Of a stretch of DNA of 64,000 bases, positions 27,679-36,611 are shown in pieces. A program made the translations under genes and the position numbers. The number at the start of each line of letters is the position of its first letter. The stretch's first letter is position 1. Under the pieces are notes generated by a model. The model was not told the origin of the DNA. It saw nothing but the letters and a program-made list of their open reading frames with translations, and did no database searches. Source of the stretch: Rathayibacter sp. VKM Ac-2754 (GTDB lineage Bacteria; Actinomycetota; Actinomycetes; Actinomycetales; Microbacteriaceae); NCBI RefSeq assembly GCF_009807095.1, contig NZ_WUCC01000003.1:62001-126000 (forward strand), given 5' to 3'.

Positions 27679-29565
27679 TCAGGCGCCGACGGCCGTCTCG
27701 ACCTGCTGCGCGTACAGCGAGGCGTAGAGCCCCCCGCGCACCAGCAGCTCGGAGTGGGTGCCCGACTCGACGATGCGACCGCCGTCGACGACGTGGATGA
27801 CATCGGCCGACACCACCGTCGAGAGCCGGTGCGCGATCGCGATCGTCGTGCGACCGCGCGACGCGTCGTCGAGCGCGGTCTGCACGATCCGCTCCGAGAC
27901 CGTGTCGAGCGCGCTGGTCGCCTCGTCGAGGATCAGCACCGCCGGATCCTTGAGCAGCACCCGCGCGATGGCGAGCCGCTGCTTCTCGCCGCCCGAGAGG
28001 CGGTAGCCGCGCTCGCCGACCAGGGTGTCGTACCCGTCGGGGAAGGACGCGATGGTGTCGTGGATGTTCGCCGAGCGCGCCGCCGCCTCGAGCTCCTCCT
28101 GGGTCGCATCGGGGCGCGCGTAGCGGAGGTTGTCGGCGATCGAGGCGTGGAAGAGGTAGGTCTCCTGACTGACGATCCCGATGTGCGACACGAGCGACTC
28201 CTGGCGCAGCTCGCGCACATCCGCCCCCGCGAAGCGCACGGAGCCGCCCGTCACGTCGTACAGGCGCGGCACGAGGTACGAGATGGTCGTCTTGCCCGCC
28301 CCCGACGGCCCGACGAAGGCGACGAACTCACCCGGCGCGATCGACACCGAGACGTGGTCGAGGGTCGGCCGCGCCTCGTCGGTCTGGTCGGGGTAGCGGA
28401 ACACGACGTCGTCGAGCTCGACCCGGCCGAGCTCCCCCTCGACCTCGCGGGCGTCCGCCCGGTCGGCGATGGCCGGGCGGAGGTCGAGGTACTCGAAGAT
28501 GCGCGCGAAGAGGGCGCCGGCGGTCTGCAGGTCGAGCGCGACGCGCATCAGGCCGAGCAGCGGCCACATCAGTCGCGCCTGGACCGTCGTGAAGGCGACC
28601 ACGGTGCCGGCGGTCACGGTCGTCCCGCCGAGGATCAGCCACGCGGCGACGAGGTAGACGACGACGGGGATCACCGAGAGGAAGATCTGCACCGTCGCGA
28701 AGAACCACTGGCCCGACATCTGCTGGCGCACCTGCAGGTCGATCTGCCGGCCGTTCTCGTCGGCGTAGCGGGTCACCTCCGACTCCTGGCGTCCGAAGCT
28801 CTTGGCCAGGAGGATGCCCGAGACGCTCAGCGTCTCCTGCGTGATCGCGGTCATCTCGGACAGCGACTCCTGCGTCTTCGTCGCGATGCGCGCGCGGACC
28901 TGGCCCACCCGGCGCTGCGCGATCACGAGGACGGGGGTGAGCACGAGCGCGACGATCGTCATCTGCCACGACAGCAGCAGCATCGCCACCACGGCCGCGA
29001 TCACGGTGACCGTGTTGCCGAGCACGCTCGACACGGTGTTGGTCAGCACGCTCGCGACCCCGCCGACGTCGTTCGCGAGGCGCGACTGGATGACTCCGGT
29101 GCGCGTGCGGGTGAAGAAGCCCAGCTCCATCGCCTGCAGGTGCCGGAAGAGCCGGATCCGCAGCTCCCCCATCACCGTGTTGCCGACCGTCGCCGTCAGG
29201 TAGGTCTGCCAGACGCCGAGGATCGCCGACAGCACCCAGACGAGCACCATGATGCCGACGAGCTCGAGCAGCACGGGGAAGTCCGGCCCGCCCTCCGCGG
29301 GGAAGAGCCCCTGGTCGAACGCGAGCTGGGTGAGCAGCGGCGGCACGACCGTCAGCGCCGCGCCGACCAGCACGAGCGCGATGGTGAGGCTCAGCTTGGC
29401 GCGGTGATCGCGGAACAGCTCGGCGATGCGGCGGAACAGCCCGTCGATCCGCGGGGCGTCGGCGTTGGCCTGCCGCTGGCGGTCGGGGTCGCTGCTCGAG
29501 ATCCTGCCGCGTGCCCCTCCGCCGCGCATCCCGCCGCCCGCCGCGACGTCACCCATCCTGCTCAT
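27679..29565 (-). CDS. ABC multidrug/lipid exporter (MsbA/MdlB-like half-transporter)
   Basis: This 628-residue fused transporter has six membrane helices in about residues 55-345 and a C-terminal ATPase domain. Walker A is GPSGAGKTT, the signature LSGGEKQR, Walker B VLILDEATSALD and the H-loop IAHRLSTV. All ATPase motifs are complete. The N-terminal 45 residues are Gly/Arg-rich and charged. It has no adjacent second half-transporter, so it probably works as a homodimer. The substrate is unknown. I chose ATG at 29565. Confidence 0.93.
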   Translation of the reverse strand: MSRMGDVAAGGGMRGGGARGRISSSDPDRQRQANADAPRIDGLFRRIAELFRDHRAKLSLTIALVLVGAALTVVPPLLTQLAFDQGLFPAEGGPDFPVLLELVGIMVLVWVLSAILGVWQTYLTATVGNTVMGELRIRLFRHLQAMELGFFTRTRTGVIQSRLANDVGGVASVLTNTVSSVLGNTVTVIAAVVAMLLLSWQMTIVALVLTPVLVIAQRRVGQVRARIATKTQESLSEMTAITQETLSVSGILLAKSFGRQESEVTRYADENGRQIDLQVRQQMSGQWFFATVQIFLSVIPVVVYLVAAWLILGGTTVTAGTVVAFTTVQARLMWPLLGLMRVALDLQTAGALFARIFEYLDLRPAIADRADAREVEGELGRVELDDVVFRYPDQTDEARPTLDHVSVSIAPGEFVAFVGPSGAGKTTISYLVPRLYDVTGGSVRFAGADVRELRQESLVSHIGIVSQETYLFHASIADNLRYARPDATQEELEAAARSANIHDTIASFPDGYDTLVGERGYRLSGGEKQRLAIARVLLKDPAVLILDEATSALDTVSERIVQTALDDASRGRTTIAIAHRLSTVVSADVIHVVDGGRIVESGTHSELLVRGGLYASLYAQQVETAVGA

Positions 29566-29700
29566 CGCTCGACCATATCCCCGCCCGCCGACACCGCCCG
29601 AGGCTTCCGCCCACGGCGAAGTCGTGCTCTGCACCAACGCCGACGGCCCGGCGATCCTGCGAGCAGGAGCACCGGGCCGAGGAGGCGGAGCGGGAGAGCG

Positions 29701-30678
29701 TCAGCCCTTCGTGGCGCCGGCCAGCAGGCCGCGGACGAAGAACCGCTGGAGGCTGAAGAACACGATGAGCGGGACGATGATGGAGATGAACGCCCCCGCC
29801 GTGAGCAGCTCCCACGACTGGCCGTAGGAGCCCGAGAGATCCTGAAGCGCCTTCGTGATCGGCAAGCCCTGCCCGGAGGTGAACACCGTCGCGACCAGCA
29901 GGTCGTTCCACACCCAGAGGAACTGGAAGATGCCGAAGGAGGCGATCGCCGGCACCGAGAGCGGCAGGACGATGCGGAAGAAGATCTGGCCGTGGCCGGC
30001 TCCGTCCACGCGCGCCGCCTCGATGACCTCGCCGGGGATCTCCGAGATGAAGTTGTGCAGCATGAAGATCGCCAGCGGGAGCGCGAAGACCGTGTGCGCG
30101 ATCCACACCTTCGCGTACGAGCCGTCCAACCCGTTCACCCCGAGGCCGGGGAGGATGTAGAGGTTGCCGATGCGCAGGCCGTCCGAGAACAGCTGCAGCA
30201 GCGGCACGAGCGCCATCTGGATCGGCACGATCTGGAGCGAGAACACGAGGACGAAGAGCGTGTTGCGGCCCTTGAAGTCGATCCACGCGAAGGCGTACGC
30301 GGCGAGGCTGGCGATGGTGATCGGGATGAGCGCGGCGGGCACCGTGATCACGAGCGAGTTCACGAACGCCTTGCCGAGCGTCAGGCTGTCGCCCGAGTTC
30401 AGCGCGTTCGCGTAGTTGTCGAGGGTGAACCCCGGGTTGGCGAAGATCGTCCACCAGCCGGTGGTCTTGATGTCGTTCGCAGGGCGGAACGAGGAGATGA
30501 ACAGCCCCAGCGTCGGCACGGTCCAGATGACCGCGATGATCAGCGCCGCGATGGTGGCGCCGCGCGACGCGGTGGCCTTCTTGACCTTGCCGCTGGCGGT
30601 CTCGATCTTCGACTCGCCTCGAGCGAGGCGGCGCTGGGTGGTGCGATCGACCGGGACCTGGATCGGGGTGGCGCTCAT
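29701..30678 (-). CDS. Carbohydrate ABC transporter permease (MalG-like)
   Basis: This is the inner-membrane subunit of a CUT1-type sugar importer. The 325-residue protein has six predicted membrane helices. The EAA loop that docks the ATPase is EAARVDGAGHGQIFFRIVLP at about residue 225. A 40-residue charged N-terminus precedes the first helix. The start overlaps the upstream permease stop as ATGA. No ATPase gene lies in the operon, so a shared MsiK-type ATPase encoded elsewhere is likely. The closest pattern is the alpha-glucoside (AglG) group. Confidence 0.93.
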   Translation of the reverse strand: MSATPIQVPVDRTTQRRLARGESKIETASGKVKKATASRGATIAALIIAVIWTVPTLGLFISSFRPANDIKTTGWWTIFANPGFTLDNYANALNSGDSLTLGKAFVNSLVITVPAALIPITIASLAAYAFAWIDFKGRNTLFVLVFSLQIVPIQMALVPLLQLFSDGLRIGNLYILPGLGVNGLDGSYAKVWIAHTVFALPLAIFMLHNFISEIPGEVIEAARVDGAGHGQIFFRIVLPLSVPAIASFGIFQFLWVWNDLLVATVFTSGQGLPITKALQDLSGSYGQSWELLTAGAFISIIVPLIVFFSLQRFFVRGLLAGATKG

Positions 30679-31814
30679 CGGATCTCCCTCTGCTTCGCGA
30701 GCTGGCGGGCGTTGTAGACGACGATCGGCAGGACCAGGAGGAACAGGATGACCGCGAGGGCCGCGCTGTAGCCGCTGCGGGCGCCGAGCTGGAACTGACG
30801 GACCATCTCGAACGCGAGGACCGTGGTGTCGGAGCGGCCGCCGGTCATCGCCGAGACGATGTCGAAGACCTTCAGCGACGCGATCGAGATGGTCGTCAGG
30901 ACGACCACGATCGAGGAGCGGATGCCGGGGACGGTGACGTTCCAGAAGGACTGCCAGGCGTTGGTGCCGTCGAGCGACGCCGCCTCGAGCTGCTCGGACG
31001 GGACGCCCTTGATGGCCGCGGAGAGCACGGTCATCGCGAAGCCGGCCTGGGTCCAGATCAGGACGACGACGAGGAACAGCGTGTTCCAAGGCTCGAGGCC
31101 CAGCCAGTCGACCGGGGTGGCGCCGAAGGCGGTGAGGATGCCGTTCAGGACACCGATCTGCTCGCCCTGGCGCACGTCGTAGAAGAACTTGAAGATGATC
31201 GACGCGCCGACGAACGAGATCGCCATCGGCATGAAGACCAGCAGCTTGAAGAACTTCTCGCCGCGGCTCTTGTCGATGAACACCGCGTACGCGAGGCCGA
31301 TCGCCGTCGCCGTGATCGGTGCGAGCAGCACCCACACGACCGTGTTGAGGAACGCCGTGATGCCGTCGGGGCTGGTGAACACCCAGACGAAGTTGTCGAG
31401 CCCCGCGAATCCGGAGCCGTCGTTCTTCATGAACGCGTTGAGCGCCGTGGTGATCGTCGGGTAGATCAGGCCGATGAGGATGAAGAAGCCCGCGGGGGCC
31501 ATGAACGCGATCAGCTGGAGACCGTAGCCCGCGCCTTTGCGGGATCGGAAGTCGAGCAGGAAGAGCGCACCGCCGAGGACGGCCGCGACCACGGCGACCC
31601 ACATCACGGAGTTGTAGAGACCGAAGGCGAAGAGCAGGGCGACGGGCACGAGCACGCAGATCGCGAGCCTCATGACGGTGTAGCCGGTGCCGCGACGCGG
31701 GGCGATCTCGACGAAGAAGAGGATGATCGCCACGACCGCCGCGAAGGCGATCAGGATGAGCGGGATCTGAGCGAGCGGGGGGATGCTCGCCAGCCACTGG
31801 AAGAATGCGGACAT
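30675..31814 (-). CDS. Carbohydrate ABC transporter permease (MalF-like)
   Basis: This 379-residue partner permease has the EAA loop EAASLDGTNAWQSFWNVTVP at about residue 285. Compared with plain MalF-type permeases it has an N-terminal extension with about three extra membrane segments (residues 12-100). This is also seen in the AglF group of alpha-glucoside transporters. It sits between the binding-protein gene and the MalG-like permease. A hairpin at 31898-31931 separates it from the binding-protein gene. Confidence 0.92.
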   Translation of the reverse strand: MSAFFQWLASIPPLAQIPLILIAFAAVVAIILFFVEIAPRRGTGYTVMRLAICVLVPVALLFAFGLYNSVMWVAVVAAVLGGALFLLDFRSRKGAGYGLQLIAFMAPAGFFILIGLIYPTITTALNAFMKNDGSGFAGLDNFVWVFTSPDGITAFLNTVVWVLLAPITATAIGLAYAVFIDKSRGEKFFKLLVFMPMAISFVGASIIFKFFYDVRQGEQIGVLNGILTAFGATPVDWLGLEPWNTLFLVVVLIWTQAGFAMTVLSAAIKGVPSEQLEAASLDGTNAWQSFWNVTVPGIRSSIVVVLTTISIASLKVFDIVSAMTGGRSDTTVLAFEMVRQFQLGARSGYSAALAVILFLLVLPIVVYNARQLAKQREIR

Positions 31815-31897
31815 GGACGCCCTTTCGAGTGCGACTCTGAACTCAGGTGAAGCCTAGACCCGGGTCCGCCGCAGCGGTCCCGACTCGGGACATCACA

Positions 31898-31931
31898 GGA
31901 GGGCCGCCGCTCCGGGGAGCGACGACCCTCC
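31898..31931 (-). terminator. Stem-loop between binding-protein and permease genes
   Basis: A GGAGGG/CCCTCC stem with inner GCTCC/GGAGC pairing lies just after the binding-protein stop. It has no U-tract. Such hairpins after a binding-protein gene often stabilise its mRNA and lower permease expression, which is the likely role here. Confidence 0.45.
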
Positions 31932-31940
31932 AGGTGACTG

Positions 31941-33284
31941 CTAGGAGGTGTATCCGGCCTGGATGGACTCGAGGACCTGGTCGGTGCTCGATCCGTCGAT
32001 CCAGTCGACCATGCCCTTGAAGAAGCTGTCGGAGCCGACGGCCTTGGGCATGAGGTCGGACGCGTCGAAGCGGAACGTCGAGTCCGGGTTCTGCAGGATC
32101 GCGATGGAGTCCTTCAGGACGTCGCTGCCCGCGTTCTCGGGGTCGAGACCCTTGTTCGCGGAGATGACGCCACCGAGCGAGACGCGGCTGTTGGCCCAGT
32201 CGGCGCTCGAGAGGTACTCCTGGACCTTCGCGGTGTCCTCGTCGTTCGAGAACGCGGCGACGAACTCGCCACCACCGGTGACGGCCTGGTCGTCATCGGC
32301 GTTGACCGGCGGGGTGAGGAAGGCCCACACGTCGCCGTCCTCGGCCACGGTGGCTCCCGCGGAGGTGAGGAAGCCCTCGAAGAACGAGGCCTGGTGGGTC
32401 AGCGCGCAGGTGCCGTTGGCCATGTTCTGCGCGACGTCGCCGAACGCGGTCGAGTTGATCGACGAGACGTCGCCGTAGCCGGCGTTGACCTGGGTCGGGT
32501 CGAGGAGGATCGATCCGACGGAGTCGAACGCGGCCTTGATCTCGGGGTCGGTGAACGAGGTGTCGCCCGCGACCCAGGAGTCGTAGACGTCGGGGCCGGC
32601 CTCGCGGAGGACGGCGTCCTCGATCCAGTCCGTGCCCGGCCAGCCGGACGCGGCGTCGGAGGCGAAGCCCGCGCACCACGACGGTCCGCCGGTCTTCTCG
32701 GCGATCGTCTTGCCGAGCGCCTCCATCTCGTCCCACGTGGTGGGGACCGAGACGCCCCACTCGGCGAACTTCGACGGCTGGTACCAGACGTAGCCCTTGA
32801 CCGACGCCATCAGCGGCGCGCCGTACTGGGTGCCGTCGACCTGGCCGTACTTCTGCCAGTCCTCGGACCAGTTCTCCTTGACGTTGGCCAGCGCGGCCTC
32901 GGGGAGCTCCTGGACCTTGCCGGACGCGACCGTGTCGGCGAGGAGTCCGGGCTGGGGGAAGATCGCGAGGTCGGGGACGTCGCCGCCCTGGACCTTGATG
33001 CCGATCTGCTGCTCGAAGCCCTTGTCGCCGGTGTACTGGATGTCGATGCCCGACTCGTCCTCCCAGTCCTTCCAGGACTCCTCGAGGAGGGTGGCCTCGT
33101 CGCCGTTGATGGTGCCGTAGACGTTGACGACGCCGTCGGCCGTGCCGACCGAGCCGGCTCCGCTTCCGCCACCGGCGTTGGGGTCGTTGGGGTCACTGCT
33201 GCTGGAGCAGCCGGCGAGTGCGATTCCCGCGGCTGCCAGAACGGCGACCGGGACGGTGATACGGCGGTGCAGGGATGACCGCAT
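31941..33284 (-). CDS. Extracellular sugar-binding lipoprotein of the ABC importer
   Basis: This 447-residue solute-binding protein (family 1, alpha-glucoside-like) captures sugar outside the membrane. The lipoprotein signal is RRITVPVAVLAAAGIALAGC with lipobox LAGC and lipidated Cys25. A Ser/Gly linker follows. Typical binding-protein segments are VPTTWDEMEALGKTIAEKTG and DVWAFLTPPVNADDDQAVTG. It is the first gene of the operon and is divergent from a LacI repressor with an operator-like palindrome in between. The exact sugar is not known. Confidence 0.92.
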   Translation of the reverse strand: MRSSLHRRITVPVAVLAAAGIALAGCSSSSDPNDPNAGGGSGAGSVGTADGVVNVYGTINGDEATLLEESWKDWEDESGIDIQYTGDKGFEQQIGIKVQGGDVPDLAIFPQPGLLADTVASGKVQELPEAALANVKENWSEDWQKYGQVDGTQYGAPLMASVKGYVWYQPSKFAEWGVSVPTTWDEMEALGKTIAEKTGGPSWCAGFASDAASGWPGTDWIEDAVLREAGPDVYDSWVAGDTSFTDPEIKAAFDSVGSILLDPTQVNAGYGDVSSINSTAFGDVAQNMANGTCALTHQASFFEGFLTSAGATVAEDGDVWAFLTPPVNADDDQAVTGGGEFVAAFSNDEDTAKVQEYLSSADWANSRVSLGGVISANKGLDPENAGSDVLKDSIAILQNPDSTFRFDASDLMPKAVGSDSFFKGMVDWIDGSSTDQVLESIQAGYTS

Positions 33285-33514
33285 TCTTCCTCCTCATTGA
33301 GTGGTGATTCAGCATCGGGCCTCGGATCGACCGGGTGAGCCGCACCCGACCGGGGACCGGCGGGCTGTGGCGGCTCGAAGCCGAGGTCGCCAGGACTCTG
33401 ATGCTGTTGACGGCGAGGCCAGGAGGAACTCCGAGCCGATCACCGGGTTGCTGTGGGCGGGACCCACGGGGGGAAACCTTTCCACAACTCCGATGAAATC
33501 ACAACGGCCGCGAT

Positions 33515-33524
33515 AGAGCGCTCT
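33515..33524. promoter_or_regulatory. Palindromic LacI-type operator candidate upstream of the sugar importer
   Basis: AGAGCGCTCT is a perfect 10-bp palindrome with the central CG typical of LacI-family sites. It lies about 230 bp upstream of the binding-protein gene and 150 bp from the lacI-like start, in the shared divergent region. The distance from the binding-protein start leaves the link uncertain. Confidence 0.4.
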
Positions 33525-33616
33525 CTGAGATAACGATTCGGCGTCGAACCGGGGTTCTAGCGGGGGTCTCGGCCTCGGGCGCCGATCCGGAGGTGGCCGT
33601 CCTCCTCCCTACGGGG

Positions 33617-33641
33617 TATACATTCCTGGAACCGTTTCCAG
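33617..33641 (+). promoter_or_regulatory. -10-like box and LacI-type operator at the regulator's own promoter
   Basis: TATACAT (33617-33623) resembles a -10 box. It is followed at once by CTGGAACCGTTTCCAG (33626-33641), an interrupted palindrome with CTGGAA/TTCCAG arms. It ends 30 bp before the GTG start, so binding would block transcription and points to autoregulation. The rest of the 33285-33671 divergent region shows no gene. Confidence 0.55.
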
Positions 33642-33671
33642 CATCGACGCCGGACGGTCGGGAAGGACGCC

Positions 33672-34712
33672 GTGCCGGGCATCGAAGAGGTCGCCGAACT
33701 CGCCGGGGTCTCGAAGGCGACCGTCTCGCGCGCCCTCAGCGGCCGCGGCTACGTCTCGGCGAGCACCAAGCAGCGGGTCGAGGGCGCCGCAGCGAGCCTC
33801 GGCTACGTCGTCTCGGCGAACGCCTCGAGCCTGGTCACCGGGCGGAGCAACAACATCGCCGTCATCATCCCCAGGATCAACCAGTGGTTCTTCGGCGGCA
33901 TCATCGAGGGGATCGAGCACGCCCTCCTCGCCGCGGGCTACGACCTGCTGCTGTACACGATGGACAAGCACCTCGACGCGCGCCGCAGCGTCTTCGAGTA
34001 CTACCTCGTCCGCAAGCGCGTCGACGCGATCGTCGCGGTCACCCTCGAGATCTCGCCCGATGAGACGGAGGCGCTCCTCGCGCTGGGCAGGCCGGTCGTC
34101 GGCATCGGCGGCGAGCTCCCCGGCATACCCACCTTCAGCATCGACGACGTCGCCGCCGCCCGCCTGGCCACCGAGCACCTGCTCTCCCTCGGGCACGAGC
34201 GCATCGTCCACATCGGCGGTCTCGCGGAGGAGGAGATGGACTTCCACGTGCACACCAAGCGCCGCGACGGGTTCCGCGACGCGGTGCGCGCGTCCGGCCT
34301 CCCGTACGACCCGGCTTCGTTCGTCCCCACGAGGTTCGACATCCCGGGCGGGCACCGGGCGGGCCGGCAGGTCCTCGGCGACCCGAGGACACGGCCGACG
34401 GCGATCTTCGCCGCCTCCGACGAGATCGCGATCGGGATCATCCTCGCGGCGCGCGAGCTCGGCCTGTCGGTGCCAGAGGACCTCTCGGTGATCGGGATCG
34501 ACGACCATCCCCTCGCCGAGCTGTTCGGGCTCAGCTCGATCAGGCAGGATCCACGGCAGCAGGGCGAGCTGGCGGTCGAGCTCCTCCTGGAGGCACTGGC
34601 GGCGGGCGCCCGGGGCGAGGCTCCTCCCCCGGCGCGTCACACGACGATCCCGGCCACCCTCGTCATCAGGACGAGCACCTCGGCGCCGAGGAGCGTGCGG
34701 ACCGGGGCCTGA
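33672..34712 (+). CDS. LacI-family transcriptional regulator
   Basis: This 346-residue repressor has its helix-turn-helix at the very N-terminus (IEEVAELAGVSKATVSRALS) and hinge helix near residue 45. A periplasmic-binding-like sensor domain follows (NIAVIIPRINQWFFGGIIEG, AIFAASDEIAIGIILAARE, IGIDDHPLAELF). GTG at 33672 gives the usual short lead into the helix-turn-helix. It is divergent from the sugar ABC operon and most likely controls it. The effector is probably the transported sugar; this is inference. Confidence 0.93.
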   Translation: MPGIEEVAELAGVSKATVSRALSGRGYVSASTKQRVEGAAASLGYVVSANASSLVTGRSNNIAVIIPRINQWFFGGIIEGIEHALLAAGYDLLLYTMDKHLDARRSVFEYYLVRKRVDAIVAVTLEISPDETEALLALGRPVVGIGGELPGIPTFSIDDVAAARLATEHLLSLGHERIVHIGGLAEEEMDFHVHTKRRDGFRDAVRASGLPYDPASFVPTRFDIPGGHRAGRQVLGDPRTRPTAIFAASDEIAIGIILAARELGLSVPEDLSVIGIDDHPLAELFGLSSIRQDPRQQGELAVELLLEALAAGARGEAPPPARHTTIPATLVIRTSTSAPRSVRTGA

Positions 34713-34770
34713 CGGACAGGGGCGTGTCGGTCAGGGGCGTGACGGTCAGGGGCGTGACGGTCAGGGGCGC
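34711..34770. repeat. 15-bp tandem repeat, four units, between lacI and marR
   Basis: Four consecutive 15-mers of pattern GACGGTCAGGGGCGT fill 34711-34770, from the lacI stop to just inside the marR 3' end. Units 3 and 4 are nearly identical; units 1 and 2 differ by one or two bases. Because the unit is five codons long, the marR stop codon (TGA, 34761-34763) is repeated in frame in each unit. Confidence 0.85.
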
Positions 34771-35246
34771 GGGGCCACCACGAGGCGCTCGTGCATGATC
34801 TCGACCGCGCGCTCGAGGACGCGGCGGTCCTCCGGCGAGAGGTCGTCGAAGATCGGGGTCAGCGCGTCGCCGAGCTGCGAGCGCCACGCCGCGAGCGCGT
34901 CCGCACCGGCTCCGGCGAGGGCGATCTGCCAGGCGCGCGCGTCGGCCGGGTCCGCGATGCGGTCGAGCCAGCCCGCCTCGACGAGGTTCTTCACGATCTT
35001 GGTCATGGTGGGCTGCGACACCCGGCTCTGCACGGCCAGCTCGCCGAGCCGCATCGGACCCATCGACAGCAGCACCGAGAGGGTGCGCCAGACGGCCTGC
35101 GACTCCTGGTTGTCGGTCGCCTGCGCCGCGAGCCGCGTGATCCGGTGGGTGACCGAGACGAAGTCGCTCAGGAGCTCGCTCAGCGAGACCTCGCTGGGCG
35201 GGACGTCGCGGGCCGGCAGGCCGGCGAGCGGATCGGGTGCTGTCAC
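34761..35246 (-). CDS. MarR-family transcriptional regulator
   Basis: This 161-residue winged-helix regulator has the DNA-recognition region MRLGELAVQSRVSQPTMTKIVKNLVEAGWLDR split around residues 65-97, followed by the wing (DPADARAWQIALA). GTG at 35246 is the start. It lies downstream of rplL in the same direction but after an apparent terminator, so it is probably independent. The 3' end runs into a tandem repeat. The target and ligand are unknown. Confidence 0.88.
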   Translation of the reverse strand: MTAPDPLAGLPARDVPPSEVSLSELLSDFVSVTHRITRLAAQATDNQESQAVWRTLSVLLSMGPMRLGELAVQSRVSQPTMTKIVKNLVEAGWLDRIADPADARAWQIALAGAGADALAAWRSQLGDALTPIFDDLSPEDRRVLERAVEIMHERLVVAPRP

Positions 35247-35290
35247 CCTCCGATCCTAGAGCCCGCGCGGAAGCAGCCCGGGAACGACGA

Positions 35291-35320
35291 AGGGCGCCGC
35301 CTCCGAGGAGACGACGCCCT
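35291..35320 (-). terminator. Terminator after rplJ-rplL
   Basis: An AGGGCG/CGCCCT stem with further inner GAGG/CCTC-type pairing is followed on the minus strand by the T-containing TTCGTCGTT. It lies about 30 bp after the rplL stop. Confidence 0.6.
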
Positions 35321-35348
35321 GCGACCGGCCGGAGCCGGGGAGTGCTGA

Positions 35349-35732
35349 CTACTTGACGGTGACGGTCGCGCCGGCGGCCTCGAGCTGGGCCTTGGCCTTC
35401 TCGGCGGTCTCCTTGTTGACGGCCTCGAGGACAGCCTTGGGGGCGCCGTCGACGACTGCCTTCGCCTCGCCGAGGCCGAGGCTGGTGAGCGCGCGGACCT
35501 CCTTGATGACCTGGATCTTCTTCTCGCCGGCGGCCTCGAGCACGACGTCGAACTCGGTCTGCTCCTCGACCTCTTCGACGGGGGCGGCCGGTCCGGCGGC
35601 GCCTGCAGCGGCGACGGGCGCGGCGGCGGTGACCTCGAAGACCTCTTCGAACTTCTTGACGAACTCAGAGAGCTCGATGAGCGTGAGCTCCTTGAAAGCC
35701 TCGATGAGCTCGTCCTGCGTGAGCTTTGCCAT
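35349..35732 (-). CDS. rplL: 50S ribosomal protein L7/L12
   Basis: This is the acidic stalk protein that recruits translation GTPases. The 127-residue length is typical. An N-terminal dimerisation helix pair ([20 protein letters not shown]) is followed by an Ala/Val/Pro-rich hinge (about 35-58). The C-terminal domain contains the conserved [20 protein letters not shown] surface. It is co-transcribed with rplJ 63 bp upstream, the universal order. The start follows GGAGAAAAATC. Confidence 0.98.
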   Translation of the reverse strand: MAKLTQDELIEAFKELTLIELSEFVKKFEEVFEVTAAAPVAAAGAAGPAAPVEEVEEQTEFDVVLEAAGEKKIQVIKEVRALTSLGLGEAKAVVDGAPKAVLEAVNKETAEKAKAQLEAAGATVTVK

Positions 35733-35795
35733 GATTTTTCTCCTAGTTTTTCTTGTCTACGAACCGCGTGCGCACCGTTTCCCGAGGGGAACGGA

Positions 35796-36311
35796 TCAGC
35801 TCGCGGACTCCTGCTTCTCGCGCAGCGCCTCGACCGTGCGAACGGCCTTGGACAGCGGCGCCTGGAACAGATATGCGGCACCGAACAGCGAGGCCTTGAA
35901 GGCGCCGGCGAGCTTGCCGAGCAGAACTTCGCGGGACTCGAGGTCGGCGAGCTTGCCCACCTCTTCTGCGGTCAGCGGGTTACCGTCGAAGTAACCGCCC
36001 TTGACCACGAGCAGAGGGTTTGCCTTGGCGAAGGCACGCAGCGACTTGGCCACGGCGACAGGGTCGCCGTGCACGAACGCGATGGCCGAGGGGCCGGCGA
36101 GCTCGTCGTCGAATGACGTGATCCCGGCGTTGTTCGCCGCGATCTTGGTCAGCGTGTTCTTCACCACGGCGTAGGTCGCGTGCTCACTGATGTCCTTGCG
36201 CAGCGTCTTGAGCTGAGCAACAGTGAGACCGCGGTACTCGGTCAGCAGAACGGCGGTCGAGCTCTGGAACTTGTCCGTGAGCTCGGCGACCGAGGCTTCC
36301 TTGTTCGCCAT
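35796..36311 (-). CDS. rplJ: 50S ribosomal protein L10
   Basis: This stalk-base protein binds 23S rRNA and carries L7/L12 dimers. It has 171 residues, with the N-terminal RNA-binding domain ([28 protein letters not shown]) and a C-terminal helical L7/L12-binding tail. ATG at 36311 follows CAGGAGTAACC. Autogenous control is expected because a structured leader with an attenuator lies upstream. Confidence 0.98.
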   Translation of the reverse strand: MANKEASVAELTDKFQSSTAVLLTEYRGLTVAQLKTLRKDISEHATYAVVKNTLTKIAANNAGITSFDDELAGPSAIAFVHGDPVAVAKSLRAFAKANPLLVVKGGYFDGNPLTAEEVGKLADLESREVLLGKLAGAFKASLFGAAYLFQAPLSKAVRTVEALREKQESAS

Positions 36312-36440
36312 GGTTACTCCTGTGAATTCTCGTGCCGGTAGCCCGAAAGCAGGCAAAGAAAAAAGCTCCGGCGCAGGAGCGCGGGAGCTTCGGGAGTCGC
36401 GATGAATCGCGGTTCTGATTCTCTTGCACACCTGCGCGGG
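36312..36440 (-). ncRNA. Ribosomal protein L10 leader with attenuator
   Basis: The rplJ 5' leader contains a strong hairpin at 36364-36390 (AAGCTCC/GGAGCTT arms) followed on the minus strand by six Us (about 36359-36364). This is an intrinsic terminator about 50 bp before the rplJ ATG. Upstream is another small inverted repeat, CGCGATTCATCGCG (about 36399-36412). This fits the L10-leader arrangement, where L10(L12)4 binding favours termination. The upstream boundary is approximate. Confidence 0.6.
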
Positions 36441-36611
36441 CCATTCGCTCTGCGAATCCTTCGTCCGGTGGCGATCTCGCGGAGGCCTGGGCCCCTGCTC
36501 GTGCGCACACCGGAAACCGGCGGTCTTTGGCTCCGGAGAGCGTACGACGCGACAGGGGTCCGGCGCAAGTCGGAGTCGGCGGGGCGGTGGCCGGACGGGA
36601 ATCATGGAGTC

